From Terrimesophilobacter sp963702165 (GTDB lineage: Bacteria > Actinomycetota > Actinomycetes > Actinomycetales > Microbacteriaceae): a stretch of 64,000 nucleotides of DNA. Positions 16,390-25,028 of the stretch are shown here, one piece after another (position 1 is the stretch's first letter; each line of letters starts with the position of its first letter). The notes under the pieces were generated by a model. It was not told the DNA's origin. It searched no databases and saw nothing but the letters and a program-made list of their open reading frames with translations. The stretch lies in contig OY969722.1 in NCBI GenBank assembly GCA_963702165.1, positions 186,001-250,000 on the forward strand. Reading direction: 5' to 3'. Both the position numbers and the translations under genes were made by a program.

Positions 16390-17136
16390 ATGACTCAAGA
16401 CAACCCGCCGATCGCGGCGGACGACGTCGAGGCGATCCGACGCAACCGCGCGCGCAGCGCGAAACTCTTCGCGCGGGATATCATCCTGATCTTCGCGGCG
16501 GCGATCATCATCTCGGTGTTGATCAAGACCTTCTTGATCCGCTCGTTCTACATCCCCTCCGGGTCGATGGAGAACACGCTCGAGGTTGACGACCGCATCG
16601 TCGTGAACGAACTGGTCCCCGATCTGGTGCCGATCGAGCGCGGTGACGTTGTCGTGTTCCGCGACCCCGGCGGGTGGCTAGCCCCCATGCCGCAGCCGCG
16701 GATGAACCCGATTACAGCCGGGTTCGACTGGTTCCTCGGCGTTGTCGGGCTGAGCGCATCCGACAGCAACGACCACCTCGTCAAGCGCGTCATCGGCGTG
16801 CCAGGCGACCATGTCGTGTGCTGCAACACGTTCGGCCAGATCACCATCAATGGCGTCCCGATCGACGAGCCGTACCTGAAGCTTCCGCAGGGCGTGACCA
16901 AGGCATCCGGTGTCGACTTCGACGTCACGGTGCCGGCGGGTTCGCTCTGGGTGCTCGGCGACAACCGCTACGACTCGAAGGATTCCCGCTACAACACGAC
17001 TCAGCCGGGGCAGGGCTTCGTGCCGATCGACAACGTTGTCGGTCGCGCGTTCGTGGTCACCTGGCCGGTGGAGAACTGGAGTTGGATCGACAACTACCCG
17101 ACGGTGTTCTCCGGCGTTGATGGAGGCGAGGGCTGA
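16390..17136 (+). CDS. lepB: Signal peptidase I
   Basis: This 248-residue membrane protease removes signal peptides from Sec and Tat substrates. An N-terminal cytoplasmic segment precedes one membrane helix (IILIFAAAIIISVLIKTFLI, about residues 34-53). The catalytic Ser is in YIPSGSMENTL and the catalytic Lys in HLVKRVIGVPGDHV. The conserved box GDNRYDSKDSRYN is present. This is the bacterial Ser/Lys type, unlike the SipW-type enzyme at 46061. rnhB starts 2 nt after its stop. Confidence 0.96.
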   Translation: MTQDNPPIAADDVEAIRRNRARSAKLFARDIILIFAAAIIISVLIKTFLIRSFYIPSGSMENTLEVDDRIVVNELVPDLVPIERGDVVVFRDPGGWLAPMPQPRMNPITAGFDWFLGVVGLSASDSNDHLVKRVIGVPGDHVVCCNTFGQITINGVPIDEPYLKLPQGVTKASGVDFDVTVPAGSLWVLGDNRYDSKDSRYNTTQPGQGFVPIDNVVGRAFVVTWPVENWSWIDNYPTVFSGVDGGEG

Positions 17137-17138
17137 CA

Positions 17139-17804
17139 ATGGCCGTCGCTGACCCGACCCTGGACATCGAGCGGGAACTGCATGACGGCGGCGCCCGGTT
17201 CGTGATCGGATGCGACGAGGTCGGTCGCGGGGCCATCGCGGGCCCCGTCGCGGTCGGTCTGTGTGTCGTGGACCGCGAGCGCGGCCCCGTGCCCACGGGC
17301 CTGCGGGATTCGAAGATGCTCGCCGAGCCGAAACGTGAGGCGCTCGCGCCGCTCGCAGCCGCCTGGGCGCGGTTCTCGGCGGTCGGACTGGCGAGCGCCG
17401 ATGAGATCGACCGGTTCGGCATCATGGCCGCGCTGGCTATGGCGGGCAAACGCGCGCTCGAGGCGATCGCCGACGCCGGCATCCCGATCGACGAGTCGGT
17501 GGTGCTGCTGGATGGTCACTACGACTGGCTGAACCCGGGACTGGGTACCTCCCGCGTGACGCTGACGACCCGCGTCAAGGCCGACCGGGATTGCGCATCC
17601 GTCTCCGCAGCTTCCGTCATCGCCAAGGTGCACCGCGACCGCATGATGATCGAATCCGACCTCCGCTGGCCGGGCTACTCGTGGACAAGCAACAAGGGTT
17701 ACGGCTCAACCGAGCACTACGAAGCCATCGATCGGTTGGGGCCGAGCGTGCTGCACCGTCTGAGTTGGCTGAGGCAGCCAGCGCTCGACATTGCGGACGC
17801 CTAG
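17139..17804 (+). CDS. rnhB: Ribonuclease HII
   Basis: RNase HII (221 residues) incises at ribonucleotides in DNA. The DEDD catalytic residues are seen in FVIGCDEVGRGAIAGPVAVG (Asp, Glu), VVLLDGHYDWL (Asp) and TTRVKADRDCASVSAASVIAKV (Asp). The C-terminal YSWTSNKGYGSTEHYEAI is typical. It is only 2 nt from lepB and its stop TAG forms part of the next gene's -10 box. Confidence 0.97.
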   Translation: MAVADPTLDIERELHDGGARFVIGCDEVGRGAIAGPVAVGLCVVDRERGPVPTGLRDSKMLAEPKREALAPLAAAWARFSAVGLASADEIDRFGIMAALAMAGKRALEAIADAGIPIDESVVLLDGHYDWLNPGLGTSRVTLTTRVKADRDCASVSAASVIAKVHRDRMMIESDLRWPGYSWTSNKGYGSTEHYEAIDRLGPSVLHRLSWLRQPALDIADA

Positions 17805-17814
17805 GATTGGGTGA
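17802..17814 (+). promoter_or_regulatory. Leaderless promoter -10 box of the DUF2469 gene
   Basis: TAGGAT at 17802-17807 (its TAG is the rnhB stop), 7 nt, ATG at 17815. Confidence 0.55.
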
Positions 17815-18138
17815 ATGGAAGACGACGACTTTGAGGATTACGACCGCGAGGTCGAGTTAGCGCTGTTCCGTGAGTACCGGGACGTTGTTGCGCAGTTCCG
17901 CTACGTCGTCGAGACGGAGCGGCGTTTTTACCTGGCCAATGAGGTCGATCTTGTGCGCCGGGACACCGAGCACGACTTCTACTTCGAACTGACGATGCAC
18001 GACGTGTGGGTCTGGGACGTCTACCGCTCCGACCGGTTCGTGAAGAGCGTGCGCGTTCTCACCTTCAAGGATGTCAACGTCGAGGAGCTGAGCGCCAAGG
18101 AGCTCGAGCTGCCGCAGGAGCTCGCGCTCGACGAGTGA
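17815..18138 (+). CDS. DUF2469 family protein
   Basis: This 107-residue acidic cytoplasmic protein begins MEDDDFEDYDREVELALFRE and continues YVVETERRFYLANEVDLV and VWDVYRSDRFVKSVRVLTFKDVNVEEL. It is the DUF2469 family, nearly always found after rnhB in actinobacteria; its biochemical role is unknown. Its stop is 1 nt from the stop of the convergent gene at 18140. Confidence 0.93.
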   Translation: MEDDDFEDYDREVELALFREYRDVVAQFRYVVETERRFYLANEVDLVRRDTEHDFYFELTMHDVWVWDVYRSDRFVKSVRVLTFKDVNVEELSAKELELPQELALDE

Positions 18139-18139
18139 C

Positions 18140-19375
18140 CTAGAAGTAGGTCTTCACGGCGTCGACGACACGGTAGTTGCGGTCGACGACCGGGATCAGC
18201 CGCCATTTGTCGAATGCGGTGCACGGATGCGAGATGCCGAACGCGATCAGCTCGCCGACTGCGAGGGCAGTGCCCGCAACGAGGCGAAGATGGGCGTGTT
18301 GGTCGCTTAGCCGCTCGATCGTGATGCCGGATGCCTGGCGCCGCGCATCCGGAGGTCCGACGGTTAGCGGCACGGGCAGGCCGGCGTCGAACGAGGCGTC
18401 ACGTTTGCCGAAGTTCGCGATGGCAAGGCCGGGTTCAGGGGTGGAGATGACCTGGGCCCAGAGCTCGAGGGCCGGTTCCAGTTCGGTGCCGTCAAGCGTA
18501 GGGCGGCTGTTCGCGTACAGGCCGTGGTCGTGGGTGAGGTAGCAGCCGCTGCGCAGGATCACCCGCACGCCGGCGTCGTGCGACCAGCTGCGGCGCGTGA
18601 ACGCGCCGATCACGAGATCGAAGTGGGCGCTGCCGCCGAAGGTGGCGATGGGTTCCTCGACGTAGCCGTCCGAGATCATCGCGTCGAGCAGCTGCGCCGC
18701 CGACTCGAGGTAGCCGGCGATCGCGCGCCGCTGACCGTCGCCCTCGCCGGGCATGACGCCCTCGAATCCCTCGACGCCGCGGAGCCGGAGGCCGGGCTCG
18801 CCCGAAATACGCTGGGCCAGGGAGAGTGCCTGCTCGGTCGTGCGGCATCCGGCGCGCCCGCCTCGATAGCCGAGCTCGATGAGCACCTGGACCGGCGCTT
18901 CGGCGTCGCGCATGTGCTCGACGATCCGGTCGACGGCCGCGTGCGAGTCGACGCACAGCAGCACCTCAACGCCGTCATCCTGCACGCCGGCGATCCACTC
19001 GAGGTCGCCGGCGGCGATCACCTCGTTTGCGATCAGGATGCGGCGGGCACCGCCGGCCACGAACACCTTGGCCTGTGCGACCGAAGCGACGGTGACGGCC
19101 CACGCTCCGGCATCCTGTTGCCGCCACCACAGTTGCGGGCTCAGGTGGGTCTTTCCGTGCGGGGCAAGCTCGACGCCGTGACGCTCGCAGTAATCGGCCA
19201 TCGCCTTCAGGTTGTGCTCGAGCGCGTCGTCACGAAGCAGGAGCATCGGCAGCGCAAGGTCGGCGAGGGTCCAGCCGTGCTCGCGGACCGAGCCGACGGT
19301 GGCGGCGACATCCGGGAACCCGCGCTCGCGCCAGGTGATCTGCTCGTCGAGGACGACTCGGTGGGACTGCTGCAC
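18140..19375 (-). CDS. PLP-dependent amino acid deaminase/aldolase, D-threonine aldolase-like
   Basis: This 411-residue enzyme has an alanine-racemase-type N-terminal barrel and a C-terminal domain of D-serine dehydratase/D-threonine aldolase type. The PLP lysine is in VELAPHGKTHLSPQLW. The metal-binding His and Cys of the DSD1 class are in GISHPCTAFDKW. The barrel residues IELGYRGGRAGCRTTEQAL are also typical. Proposed function is PLP- and metal-dependent cleavage or deamination of a D-amino acid; substrate not determinable. The GTG start at 19375 has a ggggag Shine-Dalgarno 6 nt upstream. Confidence 0.85.
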   Translation of the reverse strand: MQQSHRVVLDEQITWRERGFPDVAATVGSVREHGWTLADLALPMLLLRDDALEHNLKAMADYCERHGVELAPHGKTHLSPQLWWRQQDAGAWAVTVASVAQAKVFVAGGARRILIANEVIAAGDLEWIAGVQDDGVEVLLCVDSHAAVDRIVEHMRDAEAPVQVLIELGYRGGRAGCRTTEQALSLAQRISGEPGLRLRGVEGFEGVMPGEGDGQRRAIAGYLESAAQLLDAMISDGYVEEPIATFGGSAHFDLVIGAFTRRSWSHDAGVRVILRSGCYLTHDHGLYANSRPTLDGTELEPALELWAQVISTPEPGLAIANFGKRDASFDAGLPVPLTVGPPDARRQASGITIERLSDQHAHLRLVAGTALAVGELIAFGISHPCTAFDKWRLIPVVDRNYRVVDAVKTYF

Positions 19376-19467
19376 TGCGACTCCCCAGTGATCGGCGTGC
19401 CTCTACGGTAGCCCCGTTGGGCGCTCCAGGCTGGCCGGCCCCGAGCACTCCGGCGCAGGCGTTTGGC

Positions 19468-19480
19468 TAGAGTCGCTGTC
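19468..19480 (+). promoter_or_regulatory. Leaderless promoter -10 box of the cupin gene
   Basis: TAGAGT at 19468-19473, 7 nt, ATG at 19481. This argues for the ATG at 19481 over the in-frame ORF start at 19463. Confidence 0.55.
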
Positions 19481-19810
19481 ATGTACGACGTGACTGGAGC
19501 CGATTCGATCGTTCTCGCCTACGAGCCCGTGCCTGAAGCGAAGGTGGTTGCGGGCAGCCCCCTGGTCGGCAGTGCCGAGCTTCACGAGCTGGAGGGGCGC
19601 TCGGTCGGGGTGTGGGAGCTGACAGTCGGGGCCATGTCGGATGTCGAGATCGACGAGGTGTTCGTGGTGCTGTTCGGCGCGGCGACGGTCGAATTCGTCG
19701 ACGAGGGACGCAGCGTCACGCTCGCACCCGGATCTGTCGGACGGTTGAGCGCCGGCCAGCGCACCATCTGGACCGTCACCGAGACCCTGCGCAAGGTGTA
19801 CTTCGCCTGA
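19481..19810 (+). CDS. Cupin-fold protein (DUF861/cupin_3-like)
   Basis: This 109-residue protein has a single cupin barrel. The stretch VGVWELTVGAMSDVEIDEVF followed by VVLFGAATVEFVDEGRSVTL, LAPGSVGRLSAGQRTIWTVT and LRKVYF matches small cupins related to ureidoglycolate lyase and cupin_3 proteins. Typical metal-binding histidines are largely missing, so it may be non-catalytic. It is divergent from the deaminase gene and may act with it, which is inference from position alone. Confidence 0.8.
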   Translation: MYDVTGADSIVLAYEPVPEAKVVAGSPLVGSAELHELEGRSVGVWELTVGAMSDVEIDEVFVVLFGAATVEFVDEGRSVTLAPGSVGRLSAGQRTIWTVTETLRKVYFA

Positions 19811-19918
19811 CCTGACCACCCGGTGTCACCTCCTCCACACGGACCCAGCGCGACCGCCCGTCCACTGCTGACGCCGCTCGTCGGGTGAGGAGACGGTGGC
19901 TCGGCCGACCCTTGACCC

Positions 19919-20275
19919 ATGGCGGCGAAAGACGAGCTGGGCAGGCGTGGCGAACATCTCGCGGCTGAATATCTTCAGGCGCTCGGCTTCGCGATCATCG
20001 ACCGGAACTGGCGGTGCACCGACGGTGAGATCGACCTCGTCGCCCGCGACGGGAACGAGACCGTCTTCGTCGAGGTCAAGACCCGCGCCGGTCTCGGTTT
20101 CGGGCATCCGTTCGAGGCCATCACCGGCCGCAAGCTCGCGCGACTGCGCAGGCTCGCGTCGCAGTGGTGCCGGGCACATCCCGACGTCACCGGTCTCGTG
20201 CGCATCGACGCGGTCGCTGTCGTCGTGCCCCGCGGCGAAGGGCCGACCATCGAGCACCTGTCGAGGATCTTCTGA
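19919..20275 (+). CDS. yraN: UPF0102 endonuclease-like protein YraN
   Basis: This 118-residue protein is of the YraN family, with a restriction-endonuclease-like fold. The catalytic pattern is GEIDLVARDGNETVFVEVKTR, matching E-x-D ... E-x-K of PD-(D/E)XK nucleases. The N-terminal GRRGEHLAAEYLQALGFAIID is characteristic. Role in vivo is not established. It forms an operon with comM and dprA: its TGA overlaps the next ATG (TGATG). The 108 nt before it contain no clear -10 box. Confidence 0.92.
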   Translation: MAAKDELGRRGEHLAAEYLQALGFAIIDRNWRCTDGEIDLVARDGNETVFVEVKTRAGLGFGHPFEAITGRKLARLRRLASQWCRAHPDVTGLVRIDAVAVVVPRGEGPTIEHLSRIF

Positions 20276-21810
20276 TGTCGGTTGGTCGCACGCATTCGGT
20301 GTCGCTCATCGGCTTGCACGGCGAAATCGTCGAGGTTGAAGCGGTCTTCTCCGCGCAGTTGCCCAAGTTCGTCATCATCGGATTGCCGGATGCGGCGCTC
20401 GGTGAAGCACGCGACCGAGTTTTGCCGGCCGCGGCGAACTCCGGATGCGAGCTGCCGAGCCGTCGTCTGACCGTCAACCTGTCGCCTGCCGCGCTGCCGA
20501 AGCAGGGATCCGGGTTCGACCTCGCAATCGCGCTGGCCGCCATCGCCGCAACCGGTGCGATCGCCTCCGAGTCGATCGATCGAGTGGTGCACCTGGGCGA
20601 GCTGGGACTGGACGGCCGGCTGCGGCCGATCAACGGCATCCTGCCCGCGGTGTCCGCCGTTGCTGCGGCGGGCTTCGAGACGGTCATGGTGCCCAGCGGA
20701 AACGTCGATGAGGCGCAGCTGGTTCCCGGCGTTCGCGTCATCGGGGTCCCGAGCCTGCGCGATGCCGCCATCTGGCACGGCGGAGAGTATGAGCCGATCC
20801 CGGTCGAGCCGTTGATGCGCGGCGGCGTAGACGATCCAGAGGAGGACCACCGCGACCTCGCCGACGTCATCGGCAACCCGGACGCAGTCGAGGCGATGGT
20901 GGTAGCGGCCGCTGGCGGTCACCACGTCTTCCTGCTCGGTCCGCCCGGCTCCGGCAAGACCATGCTCGCCGAGCGGTTGCCCGGCCTCCTGCCCGACCTT
21001 GACCCGGTGAGTGCGCTCGAGGTCAGCTCGGTGCGCTCGCTGGCCGGCTTGCCGGTCGGCCGCGAACTGGCCCGCAGGCCACCGCTCGAGGCACCACACC
21101 ACACTGCGACCGCCGCGGCGCTGATCGGTGGGGGCACGAAGCAGATCCGGCCGGGGGCGGCAGCGCGAGCAAGCGGCGGGGTTCTCTTCCTAGATGAGGC
21201 GCCGGAGTTCAACGTCAACGTGCTCGACGCGCTTCGGCAGCCGCTCGAGTCCGGGGTGATCTCGATCCACAGGGCCAACGCCATCGCGCAGTATCCGGGA
21301 CGGTTCCAGTTGGTGCTCGCGGCCAACCCGTGCCCATGCGGGCAGTACGGCTCGCGGGATTCCGATTGCACCTGCACGCCGAGTGTGCGCCGCCGCTACC
21401 TCGCGAGACTGTCCGGGCCGCTGCTCGACCGGATCGACATCCAGGTTCGGGTCCCGCGCATCACGTCGGCGCAGCTTCGAACGGCGGATGATGCGCGGCG
21501 GCTCTCATCACAGGCCGCGCGTGAACGGGTGATTGCCGCGAGAGCACGGGCGGCGCATCGCCTGGCCAGCACGCCGTGGACGATCAACGCCCAGGCGCCG
21601 GGGTACTGGCTGCGGCATCCCTCACGACGCCTCGGACCGGTGGTGACCGCATCCATCGACCGGGCGCTCGAGCGAGGCGGGATCACGATGCGCGGCTACG
21701 ACCGGGTGCTGCGGCTCGGTTGGACGCTCGCCGACCTCGACGGAGCCGAAGCGCCGAGCGCGGATCACATCGGAAGAGCACTGTTCCTGAGGAAGGCGAT
21801 GGCATCATGA
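20275..21810 (+). CDS. comM: Mg-chelatase-like AAA+ protein ComM/YifB
   Basis: This 511-residue hexameric helicase promotes branch migration during natural transformation. An N-terminal Lon-protease-like domain (IIGLPDAALGEARDRV, RRLTVNLSPAALPKQGSGFDL) precedes a Mg-chelatase AAA+ domain with Walker A LLGPPGSGKTML, Walker B GGVLFLDEAPEF and ANPCPCGQYG with a Cys cluster (CTCTPSVRRRYLARLSGPLLDRIDI). A C-terminal ComM domain follows. The start overlaps the yraN stop by 1 nt and the stop overlaps the dprA ATG (ATGA). Confidence 0.95.
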   Translation: MSVGRTHSVSLIGLHGEIVEVEAVFSAQLPKFVIIGLPDAALGEARDRVLPAAANSGCELPSRRLTVNLSPAALPKQGSGFDLAIALAAIAATGAIASESIDRVVHLGELGLDGRLRPINGILPAVSAVAAAGFETVMVPSGNVDEAQLVPGVRVIGVPSLRDAAIWHGGEYEPIPVEPLMRGGVDDPEEDHRDLADVIGNPDAVEAMVVAAAGGHHVFLLGPPGSGKTMLAERLPGLLPDLDPVSALEVSSVRSLAGLPVGRELARRPPLEAPHHTATAAALIGGGTKQIRPGAAARASGGVLFLDEAPEFNVNVLDALRQPLESGVISIHRANAIAQYPGRFQLVLAANPCPCGQYGSRDSDCTCTPSVRRRYLARLSGPLLDRIDIQVRVPRITSAQLRTADDARRLSSQAARERVIAARARAAHRLASTPWTINAQAPGYWLRHPSRRLGPVVTASIDRALERGGITMRGYDRVLRLGWTLADLDGAEAPSADHIGRALFLRKAMAS

Positions 21811-23018
21811 CCACTTTCGGGCTGAAGAACGCGGAGATCGCTGGGCACGTCCGAGCGGTCGCGCGCGACGACCTCGACGCCGACGAACTATTCGATCGCT
21901 TCGCGAGGGCGGCTTGGACCGGGATCGCCGAGCCAGGAGACCGCGCGGCCGGCGTGCTCGTCGGAATGCTCGGCGCCGCGAGCGCCCTCGACGCGGTGAT
22001 CGCCCGAACCTCGGTCGATGCCATCGTCGAGCAGGTCCGCGGAGAACTCACCCCTAAGGAGACCACAGAGGCCATCGCCAGGTGGCAACCCCGGTTGCAG
22101 GCGCGGGCAACGATTATCGCGCTGAAGCAGGCGGCGCGTTATGGCGTCCGGCTGGTCGTGCCGAGCGACACGGTATGGCCAGCCGGACTTGACGACCTCG
22201 GCCCGCACGCGCCGATCGCGCTCTGGCTTCGCGGCAACGAGTCGACCCTCGCGACGACGCAGTCCTCGATCGCGCTGGTCGGTGCGCGCGCCGCCACCGG
22301 CTACGGCGAGCATGTGACCATGGAAGCGTCGGCCGGACTGGTCGACCGCGGGTACACGATCGTCTCCGGCGCCGCCTACGGCATCGACGGGATGGCGCAC
22401 AGAGCTGCCCTCGCCAGTTCCGGTCAGACGATCGCGGTACTCGCCGGTGGGGTTGACCGCTTCTACCCGAGCGGTCACGAGGCCCTGCTCACCAGAATCG
22501 TGAACGACGGCGCCGTGGTATCCGAACTGCCGTGCGGGGCCGCACCCACCAAATGGCGGTTCCTGCAGCGAAACAGGTTGATTGCGGCGATGAGTCTCGC
22601 CACGGTGGTGCTCGAGGCCGGCTGGCGCTCCGGGTCGCTGAACACCGCAGGCCACGCTTCGGCATTGGGTCGCCCACTGGGAGCTGTGCCCGGCCCGGTG
22701 ACCTCCGCCGCGTCATCCGGATGCCACCGGCTGATCCGCGAATTCGATGCGATCTGTGTCACCAGCGCGGAAGAGATGGCCGAACTGGCGCCGCTCGCCG
22801 AACACCGGGTGACCCAGGAAAACACCGACGTGCCGCTGCCCGACTTCGACAGCGACCACGTGCGTTTGCGCGATGCCATGAGCAACCGGGCTGCCCGGCC
22901 CGTCGTCGACCTCGCGGCGCGATCCGGGCTCTCTGTCGCCCGAGTGCAGTCGATGCTCGGCACGATGGAACTGGAGGGCAGGGCGGCGGAACGGGAGACC
23001 GGCTGGGTGCGGCTGTGA
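21807..23018 (+). CDS. dprA: DNA processing protein DprA
   Basis: This 403-residue protein loads RecA on incoming single-stranded DNA. The N-terminal helical region is followed by a Rossmann-like domain with IALVGARAATGYGEHVT, IVSGAAYGIDGMAHRAAL, VLAGGVDRFYPSGHEALL, WRFLQRNRLIAAMS and EAGWRSGSLNTAGHASALGR. A C-terminal winged helix (DLAARSGLSVARVQSMLGTM) is present. Together with yraN and comM it makes a translationally coupled DNA-uptake operon. Confidence 0.95.
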   Translation: MTTFGLKNAEIAGHVRAVARDDLDADELFDRFARAAWTGIAEPGDRAAGVLVGMLGAASALDAVIARTSVDAIVEQVRGELTPKETTEAIARWQPRLQARATIIALKQAARYGVRLVVPSDTVWPAGLDDLGPHAPIALWLRGNESTLATTQSSIALVGARAATGYGEHVTMEASAGLVDRGYTIVSGAAYGIDGMAHRAALASSGQTIAVLAGGVDRFYPSGHEALLTRIVNDGAVVSELPCGAAPTKWRFLQRNRLIAAMSLATVVLEAGWRSGSLNTAGHASALGRPLGAVPGPVTSAASSGCHRLIREFDAICVTSAEEMAELAPLAEHRVTQENTDVPLPDFDSDHVRLRDAMSNRAARPVVDLAARSGLSVARVQSMLGTMELEGRAAERETGWVRL

Positions 23019-23034
23019 GATGGCCACCACCCCC

Positions 23035-23046
23035 TAGTCTGGTGTC
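23035..23046 (+). promoter_or_regulatory. Leaderless promoter -10 box of the phosphodiesterase gene
   Basis: TAGTCT at 23035-23040, 6 nt, GTG at 23047. Confidence 0.55.
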
Positions 23047-23967
23047 GTGATCCAGCTTGGACAGTACCCAGCGCCCTCGCACGTCGTCGCCCACATCAGC
23101 GACACCCATTTCCTGGCCGGCGGCGCTCCGCTGTACGGGAAGGTGGCGACCGACGCGCACCTCAAGCTCGCGCTCGACCAGCTGGAGCGGTCCAGCATCC
23201 GGCCGGACGCGCTCGTGTTCACCGGTGACCTCGCCGACCTGGGCGAGCCGGATGCCTACACGCGGCTGCGCGGCATCGTCGAGCCGGTTGCCGAGCGGCT
23301 TGGCGCGCAGCTCATCTGGGTGATGGGCAACCACGACGAGCGACTCCAGTACTCGGCGGAGCTGTTCGACGAGAGCCCGACCGACGCGCCGCAGGACCGC
23401 GTGTACGACGTCAACGGGCTGCGCATCATCTCCTTCGACACGAGCGTGCCCGGGTACCACCACGGCGACATCACCGACGACCAGCTCGCCTGGCTTGAGG
23501 ACGTCCTGCGCACCCCCGCAGCGCACGGCACGCTGCTGGCGCTGCACCACCCGCCCATTCCGACACCGCTGCTCGAGGCGATGGGCATGCTCGAGCTGCG
23601 GGACCAGAGCCGGCTCGAGCGTGTCATCCGCGGGACCGACGTCCGCGCGGTGCTTGCCGGACACCTGCACTACTCGACCCACAGCACTTTCGCGGGCGTC
23701 CCGGTGTCGGTGGCGGCGGCCACCTGCTACACCCTCGACCTCACCGCAGAGCAGCGGCTGCTCTCCGGCGTCGACTTCGGACAGTCGATGACCATCGTGC
23801 ACGTCTACGAGGACCGCACCGTGCACTCGATCGTCCCGGTCGGAAGCCCGGAAGAGGTCACCGGGCAGCCGGACAGTGCGTGGGAAGTCATCGAGTCCAT
23901 GACCCCAGAGCAGCGCGAGCAGATGTTCTCCGCCAAGCGCTCGCCATTCAACCTCGGCGAGCAATGA
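23047..23967 (+). CDS. Calcineurin-like metallophosphodiesterase, CpdA-like
   Basis: This 306-residue protein has the dinuclear metallophosphoesterase motifs in order: HISDTHFLAGG, VFTGDLADLGEPD, WVMGNHDER, ALHHPPIPT and LAGHLHYSTHSTF. It resembles 3',5'-cyclic nucleotide phosphodiesterases of the CpdA/Rv0805 group; substrate is inference. No signal peptide. Its TGA lies inside the left arm of the 56-bp palindromic element. Confidence 0.9.
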   Translation: MIQLGQYPAPSHVVAHISDTHFLAGGAPLYGKVATDAHLKLALDQLERSSIRPDALVFTGDLADLGEPDAYTRLRGIVEPVAERLGAQLIWVMGNHDERLQYSAELFDESPTDAPQDRVYDVNGLRIISFDTSVPGYHHGDITDDQLAWLEDVLRTPAAHGTLLALHHPPIPTPLLEAMGMLELRDQSRLERVIRGTDVRAVLAGHLHYSTHSTFAGVPVSVAAATCYTLDLTAEQRLLSGVDFGQSMTIVHVYEDRTVHSIVPVGSPEEVTGQPDSAWEVIESMTPEQREQMFSAKRSPFNLGEQ

Positions 23968-24022
23968 GTCGGGAGTAGTTGCCCAAATAGCAGTGCGGAT
24001 ATGGGCAACAAGTCCCGACTCA
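23965..24022. repeat. 56-bp palindromic element, copy 1
   Basis: Arms 23965-23985 and 24002-24022 are 21 bp with two mismatches. The core element spans 23966-24021, begins gagtcgggagtag and ends cccgactc. A homologous element of exactly 56 bp lies at 57913-57968: 43 of 56 positions agree, with differences mostly in the loop. It contains the phosphodiesterase stop codon and may serve as terminator. Confidence 0.8.
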
Positions 24023-24089
24023 ATGGGTGAGTGGGGAACCGCGGGCGGTGCAACCGTGCGAACGCGCCCGACTGCGCGACGATTGACGC

Positions 24090-25004
24090 ATGAGGCTTGA
24101 GCGCGCGGTCGACGACTTCGTCGCTCACCTCGCCTCCGAGCGCGGCCTGAGCGCGAACACCGCCAAGGCTTACCGCTCCGACCTGGACGCGCTCGCCGCC
24201 TTCGCGGGCGGCCGCGGCGCCCACGACGCGTCAGACCTCGACCTCGAACTGCTGCGCGACTGGCTGTGGCAGGACTCCCGCGCCGGCCTGGCCAAGTCGA
24301 CCATCGCCCGCCGCTCCGCAGCCGCGCGCGGTCTCACCGCGTGGCTCGCGCGAGAAGGGCACACGACAACGGATGCCGGGGCAAGGCTTCGCGCGCCGAA
24401 GGCCGACCAGCACCTGCCGCGTGTGCTCACCCGCCCGCAGATCGACGGCATCCTGGACTCGCTCGCCGCCCTAGCAGCGACGGGCGACCCGGTCGCGGTC
24501 CGCGACGTCGCACTGATCGAGCTGCTCTACGCATCCGCGCTGCGCGTCGGCGAGCTGGTCGGCCTCGACCTTGGCTCGCTCGATCGTTCGCGGCTCACGG
24601 TGCGGGTGACCGGAAAGGGTTCGAAGGATCGCGTTGTGCCGTTCGGTGTCCCCGCATTGCGGGCGATCGACGATTACCTGACGACCTCGAGGCCGCAGCT
24701 GGCCGTACGGAACAGCGCGGAGGAGACCACAGCCCTCTTCCTCGGTGCGCGCGGCAAGCGCATCAACACCCGGACCGTGTACCAGCTCGTTGCAAGTCTG
24801 CTCGCCGACCTGCCCGGCACCGGCCCTGCCGGCCCGCACGCACTCAGGCACACCGCGGCGACGCACCTGCTCGATGGCGGCGCCGATCTCCGGGCGGTCC
24901 AAGAACTCCTCGGCCACGCGAGCCTCGGCACTACCCAGCTCTACACGCACGTGTCGGCGGCCCGCCTCAAGGACACCTACCGGGTGGCGCACCCGCGCGC
25001 GTGA
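24090..25004 (+). CDS. xerC: Tyrosine recombinase XerC
   Basis: This 304-residue site-specific recombinase resolves chromosome dimers at dif together with XerD. The N-terminal SAM-like DNA-binding domain starts FVAHLASERGLSANTAKAYR. Catalytic residues are the Arg in SALRVGELVGLD, the Lys of the TGKGSKDRVVPF beta-hairpin, HALRHTAATHLL (His, Arg), LGHASLGTTQLYTHV (His and nucleophilic Tyr). The location between dprA and rpsB is typical for xerC and not for phage integrases. No attachment sites are seen. Confidence 0.93.
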   Translation: MRLERAVDDFVAHLASERGLSANTAKAYRSDLDALAAFAGGRGAHDASDLDLELLRDWLWQDSRAGLAKSTIARRSAAARGLTAWLAREGHTTTDAGARLRAPKADQHLPRVLTRPQIDGILDSLAALAATGDPVAVRDVALIELLYASALRVGELVGLDLGSLDRSRLTVRVTGKGSKDRVVPFGVPALRAIDDYLTTSRPQLAVRNSAEETTALFLGARGKRINTRTVYQLVASLLADLPGTGPAGPHALRHTAATHLLDGGADLRAVQELLGHASLGTTQLYTHVSAARLKDTYRVAHPRA

Positions 25005-25028
25005 CCCGCCTGCGCGAAGAGCTGGCGC

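Noticed and set aside
24090..25004. Tyrosine recombinase as phage or island integrase
   Set aside because: Position between dprA and rpsB, normal XerC length and absence of tRNA or att-like repeats point to housekeeping XerC.
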